Virus record (IMG/VR): IMGVR_UViG_3300046751_000142
Coordinates: 1-46,514 of that record
DNA: 46,514 bases
Direction: 5' to 3' (one strand)
DNA from: a virus
In this document: piece after piece, positions 32,524 through 39,929 of the stretch
How the letters are laid out: every line of letters starts with the position of its first letter
Position numbering within the stretch: position 1 is the first letter of the stretch
Notes under the pieces: generated by a model
What the model was told of the DNA's origin: nothing
What the model saw: the letters and a program-made list of their open reading frames with translations, nothing else
The model's database searches: none
Position numbers and translations under genes: made by a program

Positions 32524-32860
32524 CCTTTGAAGGGCATCCTTCGCTGGCCTTTCCCTGCCGGTTGATCTCTAAGCTATAGATGGCTTTTGAGCCTGTCAAC
32601 AACTTTTTTCAAATATTTTTCTGAAATGGGGTAAAAATGTGCTAAGTCTTTGAAATCCTTCGGAGAAAAAAATTTAAAAATAATTTTCAAAAGGCCTTTG
32701 AAGTCCTCTGAAACTTGTCCACCAGTCTCTGAAATCTTCGAAGGGCTTCAAAGATCTTTTGAGTTGATCACGTGTTTTTCAGCTGAGGGAGTTTGTGAAA
32801 TATTCACAGGCTATGAAGTCTTCACAAGGGCGTGAAAATGTGGTAGGGACTTTGAAGTGT
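32524..32860. repeat. Degenerate CTTTGAA repeats
   Basis: Sites sharing CTTTGAAGT or a near variant occur near 32525 (CTTTGAAGG), 32648 (CTTTGAAAT), 32696 (CTTTGAAGT), 32727 (CTCTGAAAT), 32746 (inverted CTTCAAAGA), 32811 (CTATGAAGT) and 32850 (CTTTGAAGT). Spacing is irregular, so they are not strict iterons. They flank the A/T-only tract at 32666-32687. They may bind a replication initiator or regulator. Confidence 0.5.
32573..32599 (-). promoter_or_regulatory. Secondary leftward promoter candidate
   Basis: On the minus strand TTGACA (32599-32594) is followed after 15 bp by TATAGC (32578-32573). The -35 is perfect, while the -10 and spacing are weak. It would give a leader of about 420 nt before the first early gene. 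Confidence 0.4.
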
Positions 32861-33049
32861 GGGGAGATTTGGAAGGGCTGTCGAGTCTTTGGAGAGGCGG
32901 GGCAGGAGGCCATACCCCCACCCGTATATATATACTCATGCTCGAACATTTTTAGAAGGTTTTGGAGTGTCTACCAGATAGGCGGACAGATCTTCCAAGA
33001 CCTAGGATTGTCGCCCCGATCTTCTAAGAGTCGCGGGGGATATATACAT

Positions 33050-33066
33050 GTACCTCTGCGGGGTAC
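33050..33066 (-). other. 5'-terminal hairpin of the leftward transcript
   Basis: GTACC and GGTAC form a 5-bp stem with a 7-nt loop. Its upstream edge falls where transcription from the perfect leftward promoter should begin (about 33066). A hairpin at the very 5' end can protect mRNA from decay. As DNA it could also serve as an operator. Confidence 0.45.
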
Positions 33067-33072
33067 AATAGT

Positions 33073-33101
33073 ATTATACACCTGTATTTCAGTTTTGTCA
33101 A
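33073..33101 (-). promoter_or_regulatory. Main leftward early promoter, perfect sigma70 consensus
   Basis: Read on the minus strand it is TTGACA (33101-33096), 17 bp, TATAAT (33078-33073): both hexamers and the spacing are the exact consensus. It faces the early genes, with a predicted start near 33066 and a leader of about 920 nt. This is the pattern expected for immediate-early transcription by host RNA polymerase. Confidence 0.85.
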
Positions 33102-33124
33102 GAGCAAAAAACTTAAAAAAAGAC

Positions 33125-33153
33125 TTGACAAGCCTCAGATATAGGTATATACT
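33125..33153 (+). promoter_or_regulatory. Rightward promoter of the packaging/structural unit
   Basis: TTGACA (33125-33130), 17 bp, TATACT (33148-33153), five of six matches at -10. A perfect TATAAT overlaps at 33153-33158 but at poor spacing (22 bp). The expected start, 7 nt past the -10, is the A of the terminase ATG at 33160, so the mRNA would be leaderless. Only 23 bp separate the two -35 boxes of this and the leftward promoter. Confidence 0.85.
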
Positions 33154-33159
33154 ATAATC

Positions 33160-33564
33160 ATGGAAACTAAAAAAGATTTAACAATCAAACAACAAAGTTT
33201 TCTTGACAACTTAATAGAGTGTGGAGGCAACCCTAAAAGAGCAGCAGAGATTGCAGGTTATGCTCCCGGTAGTTATACTACAGTTGTCAAGGCTTTGAAA
33301 TCTGAGATCCTTGATTTGACTGAAGGGATCTTAGCTATGAATGCTCCTAAAGCTGCTGTAAAGCTTGTAGAGGTTCTAGAAAGTGATGAGCCTATCCCAC
33401 AAGCTAATATTCGATTACAAGCAGCCCAGACGCTTCTAGACCGTGTTGGTGTAGCAAAGAAAGAAAGATTAGACGTAAAGATAGAGAATCCAAGTGGTTT
33501 GTTTATTCTTCCAGCTAAAAAAACAACAATAATAGAAGATGCAGAATATGAAGAGACGGACTAG
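33160..33564 (+). CDS. Terminase small subunit
   Basis: A 134-residue DNA-recognition subunit of the packaging motor. The N-terminal LTIKQQSFLDNLIECGGNPKRAAEIAGYAPGSYTTVV (outline) is the helix-turn-helix typical of small terminases. It is followed by an oligomerisation region (APKAAVKLVEVL, RLQAAQTLLDRVGVAKKE). No ribosome binding site precedes the ATG, because the promoter -10 ends 6 nt upstream; translation from a leaderless mRNA is implied. The next gene begins inside its end. Confidence 0.85.
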   Translation: METKKDLTIKQQSFLDNLIECGGNPKRAAEIAGYAPGSYTTVVKALKSEILDLTEGILAMNAPKAAVKLVEVLESDEPIPQANIRLQAAQTLLDRVGVAKKERLDVKIENPSGLFILPAKKTTIIEDAEYEETD

Positions 33565-33781
33565 TAGTACCATTCCGTTTGGTTATAAATTGATTGATGA
33601 CGATCCTGAACACATCGAAGAGATCCCCAGCCAACTTGAAGCTTTAAACAAGATACTACCGATGATTAAATCAAGATCTTTATCTTTACGTGAAGGTGCA
33701 TTATGGTTATCCCACAAAACAGGAAGACCCATAACGCATCAAGGACTACAAAAAATACTAACTAAATATGACACAGAATGA
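33539..33781 (+). CDS. Small protein between terminase subunits
   Basis: An 80-residue protein (TSSTIPFGYKLIDDDPEHIEEIPSQLEAL, then SLSLREGALWLSHKTGRPITHQGLQKIL). The IPFGYK..., I..QLEAL and S.R.GA.WL..KTGR.I.H.GL blocks resemble the DNA-binding tail segment of resolvase-like proteins. I recall the same small protein beside terminases in marine phages. It starts at ATG 33539 or 33548. It overlaps the small terminase by 26 nt and the large one by 14 nt. It probably assists DNA recognition during packaging. Confidence 0.7.
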   Translation: MQNMKRRTSSTIPFGYKLIDDDPEHIEEIPSQLEALNKILPMIKSRSLSLREGALWLSHKTGRPITHQGLQKILTKYDTE

Positions 33782-35450
33782 TTGGGATGTTAATCCAGAC
33801 AGCTATGTCAAAGATGACGATGGTAATTTTGTCCTAAAGAAAGATGGAACACCTCGTAAGAAAGCGGGGCGTTCTAAAGGGTCAACAGGTAGAGGCTATA
33901 ACTACCACTCTAAGACCCAAGCGAAGCTAAATGCTTCTAAGAAAATTAGACAAAAGAAAAAAAAGATAGCGCAGGCCCGTTCCAGTATAGTAAGACATCA
34001 AGAGTCTTTGAAGAAAACTGAAAAAGCCCTTGACATACTAGAAGATAAATCTAAAAATCGTATTGTCGAAGAAACATTTGTAGAAGAAGCAGCCCCTTCG
34101 CTTCAGCCTGAACTGAAAGAAAACATAATCTTTCAGCCTAATGAAGGCCCTCAAATGGATTTCTTGGCTGCAGGTGAGACAGATGTACTATACGGTGGAG
34201 CGGCTGGTGGAGGTAAGAGCTATGCGATGTTGGTGGACCCACTTCGTTTTGCTCACAGGGCAGCACATAGAGCATTAATCCTGCGGCGTTCTATGCCAGA
34301 GTTACGAGAACTAATTGATAAATCTCGTGAACTCTACCCTAAGGCCTTCCCCGGATGCAAGTACCGTGAGGTAGAAAAGCTTTGGACTTTTCCAAGCGGT
34401 GCTAAAGTAGAGTTTGGATTCTTGGAACGTGATGCAGATGTGTATCGCTATCAAGGTCAAGCCTACAGTTGGATAGGTTTTGATGAGATAACACACCTAC
34501 CAACAGAGTTTTCGTGGAACTACTTGGCTTCACGATTACGTACAACTGACTCAGAGATAACGCCCTATATGCGTTGTACGGCTAACCCCGGTGGTGTAGG
34601 TGCAGGATGGGTCAAAAAGAGGTATATAAGCCCCTCAATGCCTAATGATTCGTTTGTAGGCGACGATGGGATTACTAGGAAGTTTATACCGGCTCGATTA
34701 AATGACAACCCGTATTTGGCTGAGGATGGCCGATACGAGCAGATGTTAAAGAGCTTGCCGCCGACCCAACGCAAACAGTTGCTTGAAGGTAACTGGGAAG
34801 TTGCAGAAGGCGCAGCCTTTACAGAGTTTGATCGAGATATACATATTATTGAGCCTTTTGACATTCCTCTTCATTGGGAGCGTGTCAAGGGGCTTGACTA
34901 TGGTTACGCATCAGAATCAGCGTGTGTTTGGGCTACGATAGATCCTAACGATAATACATTAATTATTTATAGAGAATTGTATCGTAAGAATCTACTGGCT
35001 ACCGAACTTGCTGAAATGTTGACAAACATGGAACTAAATGATCCGATGTCTGTCAGAGGCGTACTAGATACAGCCTGTTGGTCTAGGACAGGAACAACTG
35101 GACCCACAGTAGCAGAAACATTAATTCAAGGCGGACACAAGCTTAGGCCTGCAGATAAGAATCGTATTGCAGGTAAAATCCAGATACATGAACACTTAAA
35201 AGTTCAACCATCTGGCAGACCACGAATGCAGATATTTAATACTTGTCCTAATCTGATTCGTGAGCTTCAAAGCATTCCACTTGATAAGACTAATCCTGAA
35301 GATGTAAATACACACGCAGCAGATCACGCATATGATGCATTACGTTATTTAATCATGTCGCGACCAAGAATACAAGACCCACTAAGTCAAATAAGAGACT
35401 TACAGCGTGAACAACATTTTCAGCCTTTTGATTCAACATTTGGTTACTAA
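33768..35450 (+). CDS. Terminase large subunit
   Basis: A 560-residue packaging ATPase-nuclease. Residues 1-120 form a basic, Lys-rich extension with a coiled-coil stretch (KKIRQKKKKIAQARSS). The ATPase has Walker A YGGAAGGGKS (142-151) and Walker B SWIGFDE (D239, E240). The RNase-H-type nuclease has VKGLDYGYASES, GVLDTACW and HAADHAYDALRY in the usual order. It pumps DNA through the portal and cuts concatemers. The N-terminal extension exceeds that of many families and may bind DNA or the neighbouring small protein. Confidence 0.95.
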   Translation: MTQNDWDVNPDSYVKDDDGNFVLKKDGTPRKKAGRSKGSTGRGYNYHSKTQAKLNASKKIRQKKKKIAQARSSIVRHQESLKKTEKALDILEDKSKNRIVEETFVEEAAPSLQPELKENIIFQPNEGPQMDFLAAGETDVLYGGAAGGGKSYAMLVDPLRFAHRAAHRALILRRSMPELRELIDKSRELYPKAFPGCKYREVEKLWTFPSGAKVEFGFLERDADVYRYQGQAYSWIGFDEITHLPTEFSWNYLASRLRTTDSEITPYMRCTANPGGVGAGWVKKRYISPSMPNDSFVGDDGITRKFIPARLNDNPYLAEDGRYEQMLKSLPPTQRKQLLEGNWEVAEGAAFTEFDRDIHIIEPFDIPLHWERVKGLDYGYASESACVWATIDPNDNTLIIYRELYRKNLLATELAEMLTNMELNDPMSVRGVLDTACWSRTGTTGPTVAETLIQGGHKLRPADKNRIAGKIQIHEHLKVQPSGRPRMQIFNTCPNLIRELQSIPLDKTNPEDVNTHAADHAYDALRYLIMSRPRIQDPLSQIRDLQREQHFQPFDSTFGY

Positions 35451-35453
35451 TAT

Positions 35454-37619
35454 ATGAATGATGACATCTTAGACAATGCAGACAATCTTTATTTCACAGA
35501 AGTGGAAGATGAAGATGGCATGAATGTTGAATTAAACGAAACACTGAAGTCTAATTTAGCAGGTTTAATCGAAGCTCGTTATGTTTCGGCAGAACAAGCA
35601 AGAGAGTATGATGAAGATCGTTGGATCACAGCATACCACAACTTTAGAGGAATGTACCCAAAACACGTTCCTTTCCGTGAGAATGAAAAGTCTCGCGTGT
35701 TTATTAAGATTACTAAGACAAAAGTACTGGCTGCATATGGTCAGTTGATTGATGTTATTTTTGGAACAGGTAAGTTTCCTATTGGCGTTAGCCCAACAGA
35801 AATACCTGAAGGTGTTCCAGAATACATGCATCTTTCACAGGACTCAGCACCCGGCATCGAAACAACAACAGGCGGTGTGAATGTTGCTGAAGAAGTTGAG
35901 AATCCGTTTGAAGTAGGCTTTGAAGGTGACGGAAAAGTTCTTAAGCCCGGAGCTACTTATCGAACAAACAAGTTTCTTGATGATCTTGTAGAAGAAAACA
36001 TGGATGACTTTGAGGACGGACCACACCCTGATCCTCAAATACTTGAAGTGTCTCCAGCTAAACAAGCTGCAAGAAACATGGAGAAGTTAATTCACGATCA
36101 GATTGATGAATCAAACGGTTCAAGTGAATTAAGAAATGCAATCTTTGAATCGTGCTTGTTTGGTACAGGTATTATCAAAGGCCCATTTAATTTCAACAAA
36201 ACTTTACATCGTTGGGAGACAAGTGAAGAATCAGGAGAACGAGAGTATAACCCGCTTTTTGTACGGGTTCCTCGTATTGAGTTTGTATCAATATGGGATT
36301 TCTTTCCTGATCCAAATGCAACGAGCCTTGATGAATGCGAATATGTACTTCATCGCCATAAACTCAATAAGTCACAGCTTAGGTCTTTAAGCAAGCTTCC
36401 ATACTTTGATGAAGATAGTATTCGTGAGGCTCTTAGGCTTGGTCCTAATTATGTTGAAAAAGACTATGAGCATGAGTTAAAAGACGATCATCGATCAGAA
36501 GAATATGGTTCTAACAAGTACGAAGTTCTTGAGTACTGGGGAATCATGGATGCTGAGTATGCTCGTGAAGTTGGCATGGAGGTTGCTGATGATGTAGATG
36601 ATCTTGATGAGATTCAGATTAATGCTTGGGTCTGTAACGGACTAGTACTTCGTGCTGTTGTTAATCCATTTACGCCTTCACGCATACCTTACCATGCTTT
36701 CCCGTATGAGCGCAACCCATATAGCTTCTTTGGTATTGGCGTAGCAGAGAACATGGACGATAGTCAGCAGATCATGAATGGTCATGCACGTATGGCTATC
36801 GACAACCTAGCTCTTAGTGGCTCATTGGTCTTTGAAGTCGATGAGTCTATGTTGGCTGGCGGTCAAAGCATGGAAGTATATCCCGGTAAGATTTTCCGTC
36901 GTCAAGCAGGAATGCCGGGTCAAAGTATTCATGGACTAAAGTTTCCAAACACATCACAAGAAAACATGATGATGTTTGATAAGTTCCGACAGCTTGCAGA
37001 CGAGCAAACAGGTATTCCAAGCTACTCACACGGCATGACAGGCGTTCAGAGCATGACACGAACAGCGTCAGGAATGTCTATGTTGCTTGGCGCAGCGTCA
37101 CTAAACATCAAAACAGTTGTTAAGAATCTAGATGACTTTTTGTTGCGGCCTTTAGGTCTTGCATACTTCCAATGGAACATGCAGTTCTTCGAAGGTTCTT
37201 TAAAAACTGAGGGTGATTTAGAGATTAAGGCTATGGGTACAAACAGCCTAATGCAAAAAGAAGTAAGAAGTCAACGACTAACTATGTTCTTGCAGACAGC
37301 ACAGAACCCTGCCGTTGCTCCGTTCGTTAAGATGTCTAAGCTTATCTCTGAACTTGCATATAGCTTAGATCTTGATCCAGATGAAATTTTAAATGATCCA
37401 GAAGAAGCAGCTATTGCTGCACAAATAATAGGACTACAAAATAATGTTGGACAAACAGCTGGCAGCGAAGCTGTCCCCACTGGCGAGCAACCCGGAGTTA
37501 TGGGAGGCCCTGAAGGAGTACCTCAACCACCGCAAGACCTTGGAGCTACAGGGACTGGTGGTGGCAACATCGGAACAGGAAATGTACCGCAAGCAGGGGA
37601 GAGTGAATTTGCTGGATAA
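35454..37619 (+). CDS. Portal protein (head-tail connector)
   Basis: A 721-residue protein, in line with podovirus portals of 500-750 residues. It directly follows the large terminase. Recognisable parts include YSFFGIGVAENMDDSQQIMNG, SGSLVFEVDESML and the GVQSMTRTASGMSMLLGAAS block, which are typical of T7/P22-like portals. It forms the dodecameric ring through which DNA passes. The last 60 residues are low-complexity Gly/Pro/Gln and are overlapped in another frame by the next gene. Confidence 0.9.
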   Translation: MNDDILDNADNLYFTEVEDEDGMNVELNETLKSNLAGLIEARYVSAEQAREYDEDRWITAYHNFRGMYPKHVPFRENEKSRVFIKITKTKVLAAYGQLIDVIFGTGKFPIGVSPTEIPEGVPEYMHLSQDSAPGIETTTGGVNVAEEVENPFEVGFEGDGKVLKPGATYRTNKFLDDLVEENMDDFEDGPHPDPQILEVSPAKQAARNMEKLIHDQIDESNGSSELRNAIFESCLFGTGIIKGPFNFNKTLHRWETSEESGEREYNPLFVRVPRIEFVSIWDFFPDPNATSLDECEYVLHRHKLNKSQLRSLSKLPYFDEDSIREALRLGPNYVEKDYEHELKDDHRSEEYGSNKYEVLEYWGIMDAEYAREVGMEVADDVDDLDEIQINAWVCNGLVLRAVVNPFTPSRIPYHAFPYERNPYSFFGIGVAENMDDSQQIMNGHARMAIDNLALSGSLVFEVDESMLAGGQSMEVYPGKIFRRQAGMPGQSIHGLKFPNTSQENMMMFDKFRQLADEQTGIPSYSHGMTGVQSMTRTASGMSMLLGAASLNIKTVVKNLDDFLLRPLGLAYFQWNMQFFEGSLKTEGDLEIKAMGTNSLMQKEVRSQRLTMFLQTAQNPAVAPFVKMSKLISELAYSLDLDPDEILNDPEEAAIAAQIIGLQNNVGQTAGSEAVPTGEQPGVMGGPEGVPQPPQDLGATGTGGGNIGTGNVPQAGESEFAG

Positions 37620-37674
37620 TTTGATGTCATTGCCTGCACAAATTAAAGCCGCAAAGGAATTTAAAGATGAGTAA
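37444..37674 (+). CDS. Overprinted small protein after the portal
   Basis: A 76-residue protein in the +1 frame relative to the portal, sharing 176 bp with its 3' end and ending 55 bp beyond it. The sequence LASNPELWEALKEYLNHRKTL...EQEMYRKQGRVNLLDNLMSL looks like a real, helical protein. It resembles small proteins (FW/LW-x-AL-x-x-Y-x-x-x-R ... YR.QG....L..L..L) that follow portals or terminases in other phages. ATG at 37444 has a weak GGA 10 nt upstream. Codons here are CTG-rich, unlike neighbouring genes. Its stop lies inside the next gene's start region. A head-assembly role is likely. Confidence 0.75.
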   Translation: MLDKQLAAKLSPLASNPELWEALKEYLNHRKTLELQGLVVATSEQEMYRKQGRVNLLDNLMSLPAQIKAAKEFKDE

Positions 37675-38953
37675 AGAATTTCCAGATTTGACAGGTGACG
37701 GTAAAGTCACGCAAGCAGACATCCTCAAAGGACGTAAGGTCTTTGCAGAGGGTGGCTCATTAATGGTTCCTGTAGAGCGCCAACGAAGAAGTGCTGGCGG
37801 CGTTATCTTTAAGCAAGTATTAAAAGCAATCTCTAAGCCTAAAACAACTAAAGCAAAAGCAATTACTACTGAGCTAAAAGAAAAATATGATCCATCTGAA
37901 ATAGAAGAGATGGCAGAGTCTTTTGTTGAGGCCGTAGAAAACAACACAAAGATGACTAGCAAAGGAACAGTTTCTTTAAAGACTCCACTATCTAACATTG
38001 CTCAAGAAGCTGCAGATACTTTAAATGAAAATAGAGATGTAACAAAAAACTTTATTGATGCAAAAGACATTATTAAAATATCACGACTAGACGATTTACG
38101 TGCTGGTGGTGGAGGTAAGACAGATAATCTTTTAGATTCAATCATACAATCAGTAGGCTCAGTTACTGAAAAGCCAAGTGTTATGGGAAGTTTTATTCCT
38201 GACGAGGCTGCAGGCACTCGACCTGTCAGAAAATCTCAAGTGCTTGCTGGAGCAAAAGGAGCAGCTGTAGGTTCTTTATTAACTGGCACTGCTATGTCGG
38301 CTTGGAACACGATAAATGATAAGCCGCCTGTAGATGAAAAAGAAGCTTCTGCTTTTGAAAAAGCTTTTAGTAAAGCGTTCAAATCAGGCGAAGAAACATT
38401 TATGTTCGACGGTAAAGAATATACAACAGAAGTCCGAAAAGGAAAAGCACACGGTGGATCTATGACATTATTATTGCCCGTTGAAGACATGAAGCCTGAT
38501 GCAGAAATGGAACAAGATTATGTTTCATATGTCATGGACGAAACACTGTCAGATGATGAAATGGAATATGTCAACAAAGCATTAGAGTCGGATAACCGAT
38601 TGAGTGAGTTGTTCGACAAGATAGTACTGGCATCAACAGAATTTACAGGTGCTGGGGAAGTAGACGGACCCGGTACTGGCACATCAGATGATATACCTGC
38701 ACGTCTCTCAGACGGAGAGTTTGTATTTACAAAGAAAGCAGTAGATCAAATTGGTGTAGAAACACTTGAAGAAATGATGAAGGACGCAGAAGCCGAGTAT
38801 GATGCGTCTAGACAAGACATGGCAGTTGGTGGAATCATGAATGATCCAACACAAGATGAGAAAGCTGTACTGCCTGACGAAGCTATGAGTGATGATGAGA
38901 TTGAAGAGCAGATGCTTGATTCTAATCGCATTCCTAGCTTAATGCGACGATAA
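37667..38953 (+). CDS. Virion-associated protein with dockerin-like calcium loop
   Basis: A 428-residue acidic protein. Residues 7-18 (DLTGDGKVTQAD) form a 12-residue EF-hand/dockerin-type loop with D7, T9, D11, K13, T15 and D18. A Gly-rich basic segment and a helical region follow. The C-terminal third holds PGTGTSDDIPARLSDGEFVFTKKAV, a motif common in tape-measure and other virion proteins. It lies between portal and scaffold genes. It may be a head- or connector-associated component stabilised by calcium, abundant in seawater. The structural role is inferred. Confidence 0.7.
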   Translation: MSKEFPDLTGDGKVTQADILKGRKVFAEGGSLMVPVERQRRSAGGVIFKQVLKAISKPKTTKAKAITTELKEKYDPSEIEEMAESFVEAVENNTKMTSKGTVSLKTPLSNIAQEAADTLNENRDVTKNFIDAKDIIKISRLDDLRAGGGGKTDNLLDSIIQSVGSVTEKPSVMGSFIPDEAAGTRPVRKSQVLAGAKGAAVGSLLTGTAMSAWNTINDKPPVDEKEASAFEKAFSKAFKSGEETFMFDGKEYTTEVRKGKAHGGSMTLLLPVEDMKPDAEMEQDYVSYVMDETLSDDEMEYVNKALESDNRLSELFDKIVLASTEFTGAGEVDGPGTGTSDDIPARLSDGEFVFTKKAVDQIGVETLEEMMKDAEAEYDASRQDMAVGGIMNDPTQDEKAVLPDEAMSDDEIEEQMLDSNRIPSLMRR

Positions 38954-39077
38954 GGCTACCTAAGAAGTTTTTAGCCCCTTATCACAACAATAACCTTGAG
39001 GCCACCTTGTAATCTCAAGACCCTAGAATTACTTCTAGCCACCTTGAAAACAAACAAGCCCCGAAAAGGAGTAAGAC
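38954..39077 (+). other. Structured spacer before the scaffold gene
   Basis: A 124-bp gap in an otherwise packed region. CTTGAG/CTCAAG (38995-39019) and CTAGAA/TTCTAG (39023-39038) form two adjacent 6-bp stems. GCCACCTTG occurs twice (39001 and 39038). No T-run makes it a terminator. No good promoter was seen. It may be an mRNA processing or stability element that raises scaffold and capsid expression. Confidence 0.4.
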
Positions 39078-39905
39078 ATGACTGAAGTACACGAACCAGA
39101 AGCTAATCCATACAATGCAAATAAATCTTGGCACGAGGAGTCAGAAGCATCTAACGGATCAGCAGAGAGTCTATTTTTCGAATCAGAAGGTTCCGATGAG
39201 GCTACCCTAGAAGAGGCCCCTCAAAAGCAAAAAGGAACTAACTATAAGAAAAGGTATGACGACCTAAAACGACATTACGATGAAAGGATCGCAGAGTTTA
39301 AACAAAAAGAGCAAGAACTGTTAGCACAAGCACAGGCAGCTCAACCATCTTATCAGCCGCCAAAATCAGCTGAAGAGTTGGAGCAGTTTAGAACTCAATA
39401 TCCTGATTTGTATGAAACTGTAGAGTCTGTTGCACATCTACGAAGTCAAAAAGAAGTACAGGCACTTCAACAAAAGATGCAAGCCATCGAAGAGCGAGAA
39501 GCAATGATCTCTCGACGTGAAGCTGAAACTAAGTTGCGAGACCGCCATCCTGACTTTGAAGATATTCGTGGAGACGAAGGGTTTCATGAATGGGCAAAAG
39601 AACAGCCTGTAGAAATACAAGGTTGGATCTATAACAACCCAGATAATGTTAGTTTAGCAAGTCGTGCTATAGATATCTATAAAATGGAAATGGGCATGAA
39701 TGTTAATAGCCCTAGAAATCAGTCAAGTCGAAAAACGTCTAGAAAAGAAGCTGCAAGTTTAGTATCTACTAAGACTACAACAGTAGACACTAAGCAGCCG
39801 AAAATTTGGACGACTCGGGAAATAGCTGCCCTATCTATGGACGACTATGATCGACTTGAAAAGGAAATTGATCAAGCCGCCCAAGAAGGCAGAGTAATTA
39901 AATAA
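39078..39905 (+). CDS. Capsid scaffolding protein
   Basis: A 275-residue, charged and coiled-coil-rich protein immediately before the major capsid protein, the standard scaffold position. The N-terminus is acidic (EPEANPYNANKSWHEESEAS). The middle (about 50-165) is a Gln/Glu/Lys/Arg coiled coil (RYDDLKRHYDERIAEFKQKEQELL). The C-terminus is basic and helical, ending in DDYDRLEKEIDQAAQEGRV. Scaffolds of T7 (gp9) and P22 share this character but not sequence. It has AAAAGGAG upstream. Confidence 0.85.
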   Translation: MTEVHEPEANPYNANKSWHEESEASNGSAESLFFESEGSDEATLEEAPQKQKGTNYKKRYDDLKRHYDERIAEFKQKEQELLAQAQAAQPSYQPPKSAEELEQFRTQYPDLYETVESVAHLRSQKEVQALQQKMQAIEEREAMISRREAETKLRDRHPDFEDIRGDEGFHEWAKEQPVEIQGWIYNNPDNVSLASRAIDIYKMEMGMNVNSPRNQSSRKTSRKEAASLVSTKTTTVDTKQPKIWTTREIAALSMDDYDRLEKEIDQAAQEGRVIK

Positions 39906-39929
39906 CTTTGTTTTTAAGGAGTCAATACA

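Larger units (their letters stand above)
32145..33159. promoter_or_regulatory. Intergenic control region with divergent promoters, candidate origin
   Basis: These 1015 bases hold no convincing gene. They contain two consensus promoters facing outward, a weaker leftward promoter, and seven degenerate CTTTGAA(G/A)-type repeats (32524-32860). There is also a 22-bp A/T-only tract (32666-32687). Palindromes are TGTGAA-ATA-TTCACA at 32794 and GTATATATATAC at 32924, and further hairpins lie at 32247-32289, 32471-32492, 33014-33038 and 33050-33066. Repeats beside an A/T tract at the divergence point suggest a replication origin combined with transcription control. This is an inference. Confidence 0.7.

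Noticed and set aside
32380-32560. Possible tRNA or other structured RNA gene in the leader
   Set aside because: Stems exist (for example CTAACA/TGTTAG), but I could not form a cloverleaf with a T-loop. No tRNA was supported anywhere in the window.
32650-33157. Plus-strand open frames of 61 and 120 codons in the control region
   Set aside because: They cross both promoters, the repeats and the palindromes. Their composition is unlike the phage's other proteins and no ribosome site was seen.
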